Positions 1 to 11,975 of a stretch of DNA of 64,000 nucleotides are shown here, one piece after another. The position numbers and the translations under genes are program-made. The notes below the pieces were generated by a model that was given only the letters and a program-made list of their open reading frames with translations, did not search any database and was not told the origin of the DNA. Every line of letters begins with the position of its first letter. Positions within the stretch are counted from its first letter, which is position 1. This DNA is from Sialis fuliginosa (Eukaryota > Arthropoda > Insecta > Megaloptera > Sialidae): contig OY540813.1 in the NCBI GenBank assembly GCA_961205875.1, positions 27,065,001 to 27,129,000 of the forward strand. The letters are read 5' to 3'.

Positions 1-1689
1 AGTTTATATTAAGTTTGAAAACAATTCACACCGAAATTTTCATAAATGGATTAAAAAGATACATTACGCACTTCTCTTACACGTTCTGAAGACATATAAA
101 TTCATTACTTTAATTGAAATTTATGTCACAACGTTATTTATGATATTTTCATTTATACCCTCTTTGGGATACTGCAAAATTAGTAAAACGTATTTTATAT
201 GTATGATATCTCTGATAGTTACTTACATTATTATAATTATTATTTATAGTGTTTAATAATATTTGTATTAAATGTGTGCAGTATCGTAGTCAGATATTAT
301 TTTTGGGCTAACTTGTGGGAGGTGGTTGTTTTTTATCATCAACACCAATAGCCTTGGCTTAAACTTATCTGTACTCTTATACTGCGATCATGTACCTAAA
401 TATGTATTTAATTTCAAATTCCAAGCACGAAACCATTTTCAAAATATGTACCCTAACATTTAAGTTATAAAAGCTGCCACAAAATTGTTGCGAACGTTAT
501 AATTTAATCAACGAGAATTTTTAGGTAGGTGGTTTGACCCCTTCCCCCCCTTGACTGCAACAGTCTCTGTCATTTTGTTTTGTTTTAATGATTATTAATC
601 TGTCTTAAATAACACATAACAAAAATAAATTATGAAACATTATTCATAAAAATTATTTTTAAACATTATGATTATCAATGGAATTGTTTTATGTCTGACA
701 ATTTATAAAAAAAAACGTAGTAAAAAATTATCTGTCTACATACATGTTTTTCTCTTGACGTAATTACAATAAATTGTATGTGAAAAAAACGCTTCACGAC
801 AATCGGAGGAGAGATTCACAAAAACTATCATCATTTCCGGCGGACGTACTTGAAGTATAGTAGAAACTCGGCTGTTCGGTTTAAAATGAAAAAAATATTT
901 TTTCCGTTTCATATTTAAATTTACTTTTGCATATTATATATAATTTATTTAAGTTCTCAATAAATACGTTTTGCATAATTTAATATAATGATTTATATAA
1001 ATATTAATATTTTACTTTAAAATAACATTAAAAATCTCGTTCAATAATTAATTGTAATTCTTTTTGATACTATTTTTCCACAGAAACGGAAAAATACTAC
1101 TATAATATTTATTGTGAATTGTTTACAGAGATTTATATCTTTTTCTTTAGATTTATAAACAGTTATAAAGCCGTTAATTAAAACAAGGATAGGGGATTAT
1201 AGATTCTTTTTTGTATTGAAAATATTGTTATTTTCGCAAATAAAAAACAATTTATGAGTAATAATATATCTTTTATTTATTATTTAAATAGAACTGCAAA
1301 AAAAGTCTTTCATAAAATGATGTCCCACAAACTTTGTTATTTTAAGTGAATGTCCTATTAAAAAAAATAATCAGATTTAATGCAAGTTAGTATAAAAAAA
1401 ATCGTTAATCCGTTTTCATGATATCGTCGTTAAAAAAAAGAGTCACATCTCTAAAAATAGTCAGATATGGGAGGAGGTGTGTGTGGTGACATCTGGTGAA
1501 AATCCGAAAATTTTTGGGTAATCAAAATTACTTCCAGTCTCTACGAGCAGGAAGCTAAAAAATAATACTCCTTTATAGAAACAAAATACTTATTATTTTT
1601 ACCTACAGCTGTATCTATGTACTAAAAAAAGTACGAAAAAAACTCAAATAGATATTTTCACACTTTCTTAAAAAGGTTTACTCTGGCAT
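1..1689. other. A+T-rich stretch, nothing assigned
   Basis: No open frame of note and no clean terminal repeats. A slightly G+C-richer patch at about 790-875 (with a TCATTTCCGGCGGACG core) stands out from the poly-A/T background but matches nothing I recognise. Confidence 0.5.
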
Positions 1690-1960
1690 GAACACAAAAT
1701 AGAGAGATGAGAGCAAAAAACAAACACTCAGACAACGGCCATGTGTTCGCTGATATTCGATACCTTCTAATAGACACACACAGTAGTGCGCACATACCTC
1801 CTCATGTCAAACATAAATCCTCACCACCGGCCGTTACTCTCGACCTGAGGTTGTCAAACTGTTCCCTAGTAACCCAGGTTATGTACTCTGTCCATGTCCC
1901 AAAAATGTATTTTTTACGACAAGTTAGAAGATATTTGTCTGAGAATTTAAGCTTGCAGGC
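1690..1960. other. G+C-richer unique island with an 89-codon open frame
   Basis: This stretch is clearly richer in C and G than its surroundings and is not repeated elsewhere in the window. A plus-strand frame of 89 codons (1707-1976) covers it, but the translation has no domain, signal peptide or family resemblance I can name, and its last third runs into A+T-rich DNA. It could be a non-coding exon, a conserved regulatory element or an old unique insertion. I do not call it a gene. Confidence 0.3.
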
Positions 1961-2081
1961 TTTTATTGATATGTAAATAAATTAGTAGTGTGGATTTTTA
2001 TTTGTGTATATTTTTTGTTCATATAAAAATTAAAAGTAAGTATAAGGTCAATGAAATTAGATTTTTTAAAATAAGAAGAAT

Positions 2082-2260
2082 CATGGGGAACATGACCCCC
2101 CCTAAATCTCAGAAAATACAGCAAATTAAATATAAAAATGCTTATTAAATACACTAAAATAACTTTTTTGTCCATGTCACAGTCCACAACCCCCCCCCCC
2201 CCAAATTGTCTTTTCTCAGACCATGATCCCCCCCAAACTGTAAACCTAGATCCGTGCCTG
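2082..2260. mobile_element. One-ended hAT-like fragment with poly-C tracts
   Basis: The right edge reads CTAGATCCGTGCCTG, the complement of a CAGGCACGGATCTAG terminus of the kind seen on hAT-type MITEs. Runs of 7-14 C follow ATCATGG/CCATGAT words, as is common just inside such ends. No matching left terminus or target duplication could be found, so this is either a truncated copy or a chance resemblance. Confidence 0.3.
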
Positions 2261-2261
2261 G

Positions 2262-4975
2262 GTTCTCTACTACAGAAAAAAGTAATTCGGTTTTACAATG
2301 GTGATTATTGCAAACAAACATTGTTTTTATAAATATAAAAGTCTTCAGTTATTTCAAAAAGGACAATTCATTTTGTACACAATTATTCTTTTATAAACGT
2401 CATTATAATTATTACTTGTAATCTGTACACCTAAAATTTGGTGAAAACTTAAAAAAATCAAATAATTTAAAATCTAATTTATATTAGACAAAATCCTCGA
2501 CAGAAAACTACTCTTAAAATTTTACTACAGAAGTAACTGAAACTAGCATTTACTTCAAAATCAATACCTACTTTTTATAAAAATGTTTTTATTTTTTTCA
2601 GCAAAAAATAATATAATAATAAAAATATCTTATTTTTATTTAAAATAAAAGTGATTGATATTAATAAGAAAATTCAAATCGAAATATTTAGCTATAAGCG
2701 ATACCAAAATGATTTTTTTTCTTATTCTGCTTCATGTCGTTTTGAGAATCCCTTTTCTGAAAGTTCAGTCAAAATGAAGTTGATTTCAGTACTTTTATCG
2801 AATATTTAAAATGCAATTCTATAAATGTAGTATATAAAGCTGGTAAACAAAACAACAAAAGTTGTGGTAAAAAAAAAACGCGAACTGACGTGCTCAGAGG
2901 TAATATAATAAGTCGATACGGTTTTACGAATTTATGTACTTTATACTCTATACATATGACTAATATTTTGTTTTTGTAACGGGGTTTTGTCAGTGAGAGA
3001 TTTATAGATTTACATTAAAATGATTTTTCAGTTTCCAGTTGTTTTTCTTTTAGTACTGATTTTATTTCTCTACTTTTGACGAATATTCTTTTACGTATGA
3101 TGGACTGATATTATTAGGAAATCGAATTTAAAATATAATTATATAATATATATATATCCCAATAATGTAGTTGGGTATTATTGAAAAATAGAAAATTATT
3201 TCATTATTGTGTTTTATATTGTACATAAAAAGCTATAATAAATAATTGTAAAAACATATTATTGTATTTTAATTGAGAGTAAATACGTTTATTTAAAACT
3301 ACTTTTCGAAAATTTTATTTTTATACATTTAATAAAAAAATTTAATTGTATATTTTTTAATACGTGCCTGCCTAAATTATTCATTGTAACTTTTTACTTC
3401 TATTATATGAACTACGTATAATTTTAATTTTTATATACTTATATATTTTTATAAAATATTAATTTAATTTTTCTTAATACGGTCCTGATTCGAAAAGTTA
3501 GAGTTCTATCAAAATCGTTTCAGTAGTTATCGTGTAAAGTCGAGACAAGCAAACACAATTTTAATTTTAATGTTCGTACATACATACAAATATTTTAATA
3601 TGAATAATAATATTTTATACAATTACGTTTTTCTTCAAAAATAATCTGAAAAATTCAAACAATATTAAAAAGCTGTTTAAGGTTGAAAGATTACGCTCAA
3701 CGACGTTTTTTCAGAAGCTTTACATTTTAAACACCATATTTTGTATAGTTTTTGAGTTAGAACGTCAGACAAATATATATACATATAAACAAAATATTTT
3801 CACTAGAATAATAAAATGATAAGTAGATATATACTATATTAGCATACAAAAAAAGAAATAAATTATTAAAAAAAAATATACCATTTTTATCACAATTTAA
3901 TGTTTTGGATGCTATTTTATTTATACAAAATTCAGAACATGTTACATGAAAATCTAACGCTTATTCTTATATTTAGAGAAGCATTAAAAAATACAAATTT
4001 CCAACGATCTTTATTTCCAACCAACATGAACATGTAAAATAAAACCATACAAGTTTTCGAGAGTATCTATCGTAAAAACGTTTTTCAAATAAATACATTT
4101 TAAAGAAAAAATCTCGTATAAACGACAGATTTATGTTATATTAAAATGATACGTTAGGACGAAGATATCCTTAAATATATTTCACTTTTTTATATGAAAT
4201 ATTCGATGGGGCTTAAGAAAACGTACGTCGACGTAGAATACAGGTTATTATGAAATACGTCCCAAAAAAACTCTTGTAAAGATTCGATGGAACTGTATCT
4301 CTATTTTATAAAAGCTATGGATATATTTAGATTAGAGCAGGTGTAGTAAGAAAATATATACATCATATGTATATAATACACATTTTGTGTATATTACATA
4401 CACATCTACTTTTTATGTAGATACAATCTATGCAGTTTTTTGCATTGATTTATAATTTATTTGATTTTTATTTTATTTTGATTAAAGTTTCTTTGAATAT
4501 TAACACATATATCGCAAAAAAATCTTGTTCATGTGTAACACGTTTAATATGTAATGAATTAGGAATTTTTGTATTTTTCAATTGTAATACTAATTAATTT
4601 TACTTATTAAATATGTATTTTGAAAATTATATGTAGATTAAAATTTTCAAAAGATTGGAACGTTTTCAGTTACTAGCTGATTGTGAGTTTATCTGAATCG
4701 AATTTTCATTTATGCAAATAAAATGGAAAAAAGTGTTTATAAATGTTGATACAGACTTGTGACGTCACTAGATATTTAACGTCATAATACATATATAGCA
4801 TATTTAAATTTCGGTATCGTTTAAAAATTAATTTTTATTGATAAAAGATTTTTTACTAACAAATTTTCATTCGCGCAAAATCATTTGATATACTAAACTT
4901 TCACATTTTATAGCTTTTGAATTAAAAAAAAATTATGCATACACCAAATGAATCATTCCAAGTAAAAATGATTTG
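2262..4975. other. A+T-rich stretch with an old repeat tail
   Basis: Nothing coding. At about 3480-3560 the words TCAAAATCGTTTCAGTAG and GTCGAGACAAGCAAAC resemble the tails of common insect repeats (RTE- or Helitron-like), but too little is left to place them. A TGTGACGTCACTAG word near 4755-4770 contains a CRE-like TGACGTCA palindrome. Confidence 0.35.
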
Positions 4976-4977
4976 TG

Positions 4978-5310
4978 TATAATAATAATAATTTTATTTT
5001 ATAAACTTTACAGTATAAAATAAGTCACATATTGATTACAAAAGTAAATAATAAAAATAATAATTACATTTCAAAAAATAGAAATAATAAATAAAGTTTT
5101 TAAACACGGTGTTGCGAGTTAAATACAATTTTCTGATTTAAATTTATTTAATGCGTAATAGCATTTTGTTCTTAAGTATTTTTAATTGTTTTTTAAATGT
5201 ATTTTTATTAAGGATTTTTAGATAAAATAAACTTTTATATGGCGTTCGGGAACTTACATTTAGAATGGCTCTGATACACTTTTTTTGTAGGGTAAATAAA
5301 ATTAATTATT
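4978..5310 (-). mobile_element. 5'-truncated LINE, reverse-transcriptase C-terminus and 3' tail
   Basis: On the minus strand a frame from about 5305 to a stop at 5144-5146 encodes LQKKCIRAILNVSSRTPYKS followed by LFYLKIL, then NTFKKQLK and LLRIK. The LQKxxIRxI block and the NTFKKQLK block are both typical of the end of Jockey/CR1-type LINE reverse transcriptases. In the family these blocks are normally separated by several tens of residues, so an internal deletion has joined them. The 3' untranslated part ends in a TAA/TTA-rich tail (4978-5000), as expected of a LINE. The copy lacks everything upstream and cannot be active. Confidence 0.65.
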
Positions 5311-5469
5311 ATATGAGCGGACCAAATAATTAATTATATAATAAGTGGGTTGTTTTTGTATTCTATTTCTATTTACCAAATCCACTGATTTGATATTTGT
5401 TACCGGAAACCACACAATTAATCGAAAAGCTGAAAAGGGCGATCTGATAAAAAATTAAAGTACCCTATA

Positions 5470-5780
5470 ATACAATCAGTATAATTGTCCAACATACAGT
5501 GGATTACCCGGAAATCTTCTTTTCCACACACGCATTCACCTACACACACACAAACACACACCAATACACATGTAAGCTTTTATACGCACGCAAAAAATCT
5601 GACCTTTTCGCAATAACGCAGAGAATTGGGGCTGAAAGAACGAGGATAAGGTGGTGTTGTTGGTCACGTGATCAACGGCCATTATTCAAGACGCAGCTAA
5701 TAAAACATATGGATGGACAGATAGACAGACAGACGAAATTCGCAAGGGCTTCCATTAAATCCTATGGAGATATTTGAGTT
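5470..5780. other. Unique island with CA-rich tract and CACGTG box
   Basis: A CA-rich microsatellite-like tract (about 5524-5568) is followed by a G+C-richer unique patch that includes one CACGTG E-box at 5665-5670 and a GACAGATAGACAGACAGACG tract at 5717-5736. A 92-codon plus-strand frame (5499-5777) crosses the microsatellite and shows no protein-family resemblance. This may be a regulatory or non-coding exon region, or the decayed end of a GACA-bearing repeat. Confidence 0.25.
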
Positions 5781-5863
5781 TAAATATATACCAGTGATTA
5801 TAAACGTTTCAGATTATTTTATTTCTTATTTACAAACATACGAATTTTTATTTTTAAATCAGA

Positions 5864-6045
5864 GTTTCCACGCGGCTTTGCCTGCTTGTCTTTTGAAATT
5901 GATGAATGAATAATTAAATTATTATATTATATTATATATTTATTATATTCTAGATTTTGACCTTCTTTGAATCCATTCTGTTTTCGTCATGTTGGCCTGT
6001 TGCTTTAAGGGTTATATGGACGGACAATCAGATACAAAAGTAGCT
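5864..6045. repeat. Decayed repeat fragments
   Basis: CCACGCGGCTTTGCCTGC near 5869-5886 resembles the GCGGCTTCGCC end found on many insect RTE/Helitron-type repeats. TTTGACCTTCTTTGAATCC near 5955-5973 matches the inner part of family A (compare 39.5 kb). Both pieces are short and eroded. Confidence 0.35.
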
Positions 6046-6049
6046 ATAT

Positions 6050-7680
6050 TTTGAAATATACAAATATCTGCGTTATAAATATCGTAATATATGTTATAAA
6101 TAATACAAATTATAACTAGAATCGTTAACTTACATATATGAAGCTAATTTTTCCTCTCCAATGACTATTTTGTTAAATTTGTACAAATTCTAATAAAGAT
6201 AGTTTATTATTTTGACACTGACTATACGGCAAATTGAACCTAACAAAAATATATTTTAAATATAATTAACGTTATTTATAGCTGCAAATTAATAAATATA
6301 GTTTATATAATTATTAAAAATACGCAATCCTGTGTTATAAATATAACAATTATTGATATTTATCATTATTAACATAAATATTTCACATTCTAATTATCAG
6401 TTTTCACAACGCTATTGTCATTTTCAGGTTGGTAAATATTGTTGTCAAACACTAATAGAATATCTTGATATTTTATTATTTATGCACTTTTAATTGCACT
6501 ATGTACTAAATTTTTCTTTAATTCTCTATAAGAAACATAATATATGACCTAATTATAAAAAACAAAGATCTTTAATAATCGTTTTTTCAAAAAATACTTT
6601 GTTTACATTGTTATCAAATTTACATGCATAACAGTCGTAGAGCGGGAAATTTAAAATTTTGTTGTATTATAATTTATTTCTCGGAAACGGTTTAGTGAAA
6701 ACATATGATATTTTGCATAATTGTTCAACTAATCAAATACTACACTCCCTCCAAAAATTAGAAAATCGGTAGCATTTTATCAATGTGTTTTACCTAAAAA
6801 ATGCCGAAAAATATCAGTTTCCCATAAGAACACATGTTAAATTTAAATCAATATAATTTCTAAACGGCTTAGTGAATCAATTTAATATTTAGTCTACTGC
6901 ATAAGAATGCTAATGGGAACATTCCAACCAATTTTCATGTATTTGGTAGCATTTTGAAATACATCCCATACATCCTTAACTCAAATACTACAAATCATAG
7001 AAACGTGAAATTTTTTATTTAGACTTAATTTATAAAAAGTGTTTTGTCTTATTGGTGTAAAACAGAGATATTGTTTTCCGTTTCTATGGTAACAACAAAG
7101 TCAACAATATCAAGTAACAGAAACAGTTGATGTACTAGGACTGGCCATAACAGCCTTTAATCATTAATGATTAAAATTAAAATTTGATTGTGCTATCAAA
7201 ATCAGAATTGCACTGAATAATTCAGTACGTCTGGTCACTTTATCATAGATTAAGATACTTTAAAGCCATAAACCTTAAATAACAAATATCTGGCATCCAT
7301 TACGATAACAACAGTGAATATATTTCAACACACCAGATAATTTATACAAGTGCCCTAGCAGTGTTAAGAGAATTTATAGAAATAACACTAGTTTATATAC
7401 ACGTCAGTGCCTGCTTGCATGACTTAACTACTGACCATTTATTTTGTACTTCCTTGGGAATAAACTTGTTTCAACCAGATTGAAATATTGTTGTCGCTAC
7501 TGTGGATGGATGTTACTACTTGGGTTATATTATATGATAATTAATATACGTACATAAGTCCTTTATTTAATTATTGTTGTAAATAATATCACTGGTATTA
7601 TATTTACTTTGTAAATTTCAGTAGATATTATAAATCATACCTCACTTTGTACAATGTAAATATTTTGGAGTTTTTGAGTC
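6050..7680. other. A+T-rich stretch, weak internal repetition
   Basis: Nothing coding. Two modules at about 6680-6720 and 6860-6920 share AAACGGYTTAGTGAA followed by A+T-rich words and TGCATAA, suggesting an old repeat with internal duplication. No termini were found. Confidence 0.3.
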
Positions 7681-7684
7681 TTTA

Positions 7685-8255
7685 CTAGGGTTGTTAGGGA
7701 TATATGTCGTATACATACATATATATAAGGATATATCGGTTACGGATATGGATATGGATAGGGATTTTTGTTTTTCGGTTTCGACTTTGGATCAAGATAT
7801 TATTTTTCTTGATTTCTGTTCCGGATATGGATTTTTATTACTTAAAATTAGTATTTGTTTTTGCCTGTAGTTTGTGTCGCTGGATTCGGGCAACAAGTAG
7901 GAAATTATTCGAAGTAATTTGAACACGGTTTACCTTGGGTTGCATAAAGCAAAATTAACCACGATTAGTTAATCAATTGTTTTCAAACCGTGATTAATGT
8001 TAATTCTGAACTTAATCTCAATTTGTAAATGAACAATTCACTAAATATGATAATTTTTTACCTTTATAAAGTTTATCATAACCGTTATTGTTTTTTTAGA
8101 ATTGACGTAATAATGGTTTGAAAACAATTGATTAACTAATCATGATTATTTTTGCTTTATGCAACCCAAGGTTAGGCTTTGAAAGTTAACATCTAGTTAT
8201 TTCGTATTTGGTTTTGGTTTCGGAGGTCAGAATAGTTTCAGATACGAAGCTTTGA
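7685..8255. repeat. GGATAT-rich repeat split by a Harbinger-like MITE
   Basis: GGATAT and GGATATGG words recur at about 7726-7765 and 7822-7834, and a similar TTTGGTTTTGGTTTCGG style of sequence resumes after the MITE at about 8205-8225. This suggests an older element interrupted by the insertion at 7933-8171. Its own ends were not identified. Confidence 0.3.
7933..8171. mobile_element. PIF/Harbinger-like MITE, 239 bp, TTA target duplication
   Basis: Terminal inverted repeats of about 57 bp (7933-7989 and 8115-8171) begin CCTTGGGTTGCATAAAGC and are nearly perfect. They are flanked by TTA on both sides (7930-7932 and 8172-8174), the 3-bp target preference of PIF/Harbinger transposons. The middle is A+T-rich and non-coding, so the element depends on a transposase supplied elsewhere. 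The close match of the arms suggests a fairly recent insertion. A Harbinger assignment rests on the TTA duplication alone. Confidence 0.75.
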
Positions 8256-8720
8256 ATCTATACGTCGTTTTACAGTACCTAAATTCTGATATTTAAAAAA
8301 AAATGCCCGTCTGCTTGATTCGATTAAACTCGAAAACTACTAAATTGATTTTGGTGGGACTTTCACTGAATTAGTTAAGATTATAAATATATTATCACGC
8401 TCCTTTATCAATATTTCTTTGACAACACAAATATTAAATACACATTGACGAAACTGTAGAGGAAACTTCACAATAAATACAATTATTATGGACGTAATTA
8501 TGTACTTTAGGTTACCTTAAATAATTAATATCGAGTTAAAATTTCATGAAAATAAATTAAATACCTACATATGGTAAAACAAGGTAAATTAATTTGAATT
8601 TGCTGTTGTAAACATTTGAAATTCGAATCTTCCTAGTAAAAACAAACATTACGATGCTCTTAAATTATCTCAAACGTTTTTATTTTGTGAGATTTATTAA
8701 TTAACATTTGTTTGTAATTT
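8175..8720. other. A+T-rich stretch, nothing assigned
   Basis: No frame, terminal repeat or motif that I can support. Confidence 0.4.
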
Positions 8721-8721
8721 G

Positions 8722-8835
8722 TCTTGACAAAACCTGCCGACTCGGTGGCAAATACAATTATCTAGCGTGACGAACGCGGGTCTGAGTCACGGTGACATTT
8801 CCTCAGTGCTCGTTACCTTTATCTCATTATGAAAT
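8722..8835. other. G+C-richer unique island
   Basis: About 110 bp with CCGACTCGGTGGC, GACGAACGCGGG and GTCACGGTGAC words in an A+T-rich setting. It has no long frame, fits no tRNA pattern, and is not repeated in the window. A conserved non-coding element is the simplest guess. Confidence 0.3.
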
Positions 8836-9002
8836 AGGTCCCAAGTCCCAGCAGATTATACATATTTAATATTTTAAATGTAATAAAAAATTGCGTGTTT
8901 AGGTATTTATATTTTTTATGAATTTTGTAGAAAAAAATTTTAGGAATCGAATTTACTTATTTTTGTTTAATTATTTATTTTTATAATGCATATTTATTTA
9001 TT

Positions 9003-9290
9003 ACTAGTTCTCCATCCGTGGCTTTACACGCGTTGTATTTGTTATTATGAATATTTATGTAATGTGTACAATCTAATAACGTTTACTGTACTTACTGTTG
9101 GCGTGGTACAATTTTCTACCACTTATATAGGATTAAACTTTTTAATTTAAATGAAGAATATTTTCCCTGAAATTCACATTTATAATATTAGCAATAATGC
9201 AGATAAACTCATCAAAATAAAATATTTTAATAGTCCTTCCCCCTTTAGGGGTTGAATTACGAGATAAAATTAAGAAGTTTTAGAAGGCAG
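9003..9290 (-). repeat. Decayed CTAGT-ended repeat, reverse orientation
   Basis: The edge ACTAGTTCTCCATCCG followed by TGGCTTTACACGCG reads, on the minus strand, as an eroded GCGAAGCC...CTAGT terminus like that of the family D copy at 22190. The rest is too decayed to align. Helitron- or RTE-type origin cannot be separated. Confidence 0.35.
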
Positions 9291-9539
9291 ATATAGTTTT
9301 GATATATTTGTATTACCCGAGTAAAAAAAAAACGGCCGTGCTATGGTCGTGGTGTGACCGTTTGTTTATTTTTTAATTTGGGTAATTGTATTTAAAAGTT
9401 TATATTTCTAAAATCGCATCTTTCATCAAAGAAATTCATCTTGTTCGTTAAAACTGCATTAAATAAATCAAAAAACCGAAATATTCATCGTTAAAGTAAA
9501 TAATTAAAGACACTCAATCTATAAATATACGTACTGGTA

Positions 9540-9665
9540 TGTACGCGCAAATCCTATCTATTACTGACACGTCACTGGATGCGGATGCTGCATCGAGCAA
9601 CGGATTTGGTCAGGTTACCGAGTCCAAGTCTTGTCAATACAAACAAAAAATGTTGTTCCTGATCA
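9540..9665. other. G+C-richer unique island
   Basis: A patch of about 110 bp with GGATGCGGATGCTGCATCG and GGTTACCGAGTCC words stands out from the surrounding A+T-rich DNA. No frame or known motif was recognised. Confidence 0.25.
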
Positions 9666-9950
9666 GATAAGCTGAGCATTTAATCTGTCCAAACCGAAGG
9701 TACTTTGCCAAAAAAAAATGTTGAGAATTCAGATTGTTTTTTATTTATTTATTATAAAGATTTATGTTGAGTTGTTTACATTTTAAATGATAATTGAAAT
9801 TTATGGACTTTTTGAATCGATATCCTTGATTTAGAGGTATTTTTCTGATAAACTTTAATTATTTACTAATTTAATGATGGAGGTACTTTATTTTTACTGT
9901 TAACATGTTTGCTATGTAGACTTAGTTTTACGTATTAAAATTTAAAATAC

Positions 9951-10434
9951 ATTAGAGTCTTTTTTACGCGGATTTAAAATTACGTAGTTTGATTTTCATG
10001 CAATTCAGGGATTCCCCGTTTTGGCGAGTGGGGTATCTAATGAAAGTTGGCAAATCAAGGAATTAAAATTTATAAACGTTTTGTTATTATTAAAATTCAA
10101 AATCTTAGTTTAACAAAATTTCGCACCAAATCACAAACGATGCCGAGTTGTATTTTCAGATAGTGACGTAATTCTGAAAATTTTCAATAAAATAAAATAA
10201 GTAAAATTTAAAACAAACTTATTTTATTTTATGTTTTATATCAATTTCTTCCAGATTTTTGAACTATTTTTTTAGACTTATTTTCGTGATTTTTTTTACG
10301 CGATTTTCTATCTATTTTGATTGTTTTTATTTTTTTTAAATTATGGAATGTATCCCTAATTTTACAATAAGCGATTTTTTATACGTGATTTGTTGCGGAA
10401 CGTATCTACTGCGTAAAAAGAGACCCTATTGTAA
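9951..10434. mobile_element. Short TIR element with repeated ACGCGATTT words
   Basis: The left edge reads TTAGAGTCTTTTTTACGC and the right edge, complemented, reads ATAGGGTCTCTTTTTACGC, an imperfect inverted repeat of about 20 bp. Inside, near the right end, TTTTCGTGATTT, TTACGCGATTTT, AAGCGATTTTTT and TACGTGATTTG recur as subterminal motifs, a layout typical of transposase-binding repeats. No transposase coding remains. Superfamily unknown. Confidence 0.4.
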
Positions 10435-10544
10435 TTTCAACAAATAGTGTATTAGTTTATACAAACCTTTCAGTAAAGTACATCAAAACCCTTTTTAAAG
10501 AGCAATTGGGTCAGTACCAAAAATAACTTATTCATATTTGATCA

Positions 10545-10569
10545 ATATATATATATATATATATATATG
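10545..10569. repeat. (AT)n microsatellite
   Basis: About twelve uninterrupted AT units ending in GTGTG. Confidence 0.9.
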
Positions 10570-11340
10570 TGTGTTAAAACTTAAAACAGCAAATGTATAA
10601 AGTTTACTTTTTAAAGATTTATAAAATAAAATAAAATTGGTTGGGGAAATGAACTGACAAATAACTTACAGATTAAAACAAAAATAAATAAATATTGACA
10701 AATTAAAATATTTATAAATATACCTACCGATAATTTGAAGAACAGTGGAACTTCGTTAGTACATTTTTGAAAGGACTGGGGGAAAACCTAACTATATACA
10801 TAACGAACAATTTAAGGTAAATCTGAAGTTTGTGTAATACGTTTCTAAACAAGAGACGTTTTTTTTAACCACCAAAATATTACTAGTTAAATCTTGGTTT
10901 CTGCTTGGTCGTCATATAAGTAAAAAATCTCCGGCTACTCGTATTTTGTAAATATCAGGCAAAAAATATTCCAGACAAAAGTTGTTTGTTTGTTTTTTAC
11001 GAAAAATCAGATTCCACAATAAAGTTGGCCTTGACAAGGCCTTTCAAGGTTATTCCAAGGTTAAATACATATTATCATTTAATATATATTTTTTATATAT
11101 AATTATAATCCCTGAAAGATTTTTTTCCAGAAACTCAACCTTTTTGATATATTTAACCGATTCCAGACTATGGGAGCACACTGTATAACAATCTCCACTG
11201 TTTTTCATATTATGTTACCTTGATACTGAACTATTATAATAGTCTTTGGTTAAATTAACCTACGTATAGATCAATTTCTATCGTCACGAAATGATAAATG
11301 AAAATAAACAATATTAGTGATGTTTGTATATAAAATAAAT
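10570..11340. other. A+T-rich stretch, nothing assigned
   Basis: A 68-codon plus-strand frame (10982-11188) crosses part of this stretch without any resemblance to a protein family. No terminal repeats seen. Confidence 0.4.
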
Positions 11341-11379
11341 ATATACAAACATATAACTTTTAACTGGACATTACGTAAT

Positions 11380-11660
11380 CCATTCGCGGCGTACTACCTT
11401 TAACTTGATAGAAAAGTTTAACTTGACGAACTATTACGTTAACTTCTTGACTCTCAAGTTTTGCTGTGATTGTGTTTCCTTGAACTATTAACATTCAGAA
11501 GCACGCGCGCGTTAAGTTCAACTGTAACGGGGAGCTTTACGTTTCAACTTTACACTGTCACTGAATAATGGGTGTTCGAAACACTAATAAATTAACTGAT
11601 AATGAATAAAAGTATAAATGCTCATATTAAACTGCGTACGTTTGTTTGAATTGTATATAG
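11380..11660 (+). promoter_or_regulatory. Possible promoter-like region, weak
   Basis: A G+C-richer patch (11385-11560) with repeated AACTTGA words and a CACGCGCGCG run is followed by AGTATAAATGC near 11609-11619, which fits a TATA box on the plus strand. No initiator, open frame or splice donor is placed convincingly behind it, and TATA-like words are expected often in such A+T-rich DNA. Confidence 0.15.
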
Positions 11661-11789
11661 TTGTACTGACGATGATTAGTAGATTACGAATTGTAAAACT
11701 TTCATGTTAATTGTGTTCGAATTGTTAATTGAATTTGTATTAAATAAATGCGTTAGCAATTATTAGCATTTTTTATTAATTGTTAATTA

Positions 11790-11975
11790 TGAGCTCAGAG
11801 AAGGGGGAGTGAGGGCGGTTTTGTGACTTAAAAAAGTAAAAAAATAATAATAATTTTGCTAAATATTTTTTTCTTTTTATTTTACAAAAAAATAATTATT
11901 ATACATAATAATTTAAAAGGGATATTAGTACAATTCCGTCCCGAGCTACAATCTTCTTTAGTCCGCCACTGTTAA
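11790..11975. mobile_element. Possible one-ended hAT-like remnant
   Basis: The right edge GTCCGCCACTG (11961-11971), complemented CAGTGGCGGAC, is a typical short terminus of hAT-like MITEs. No left mate or 8-bp duplication was found, so the call is tentative. Confidence 0.2.

Noticed and set aside
8740-8815. tRNA-like stretch in the 8.7-kb island
   Set aside because: No cloverleaf, no proper A and B boxes, and arms do not pair.
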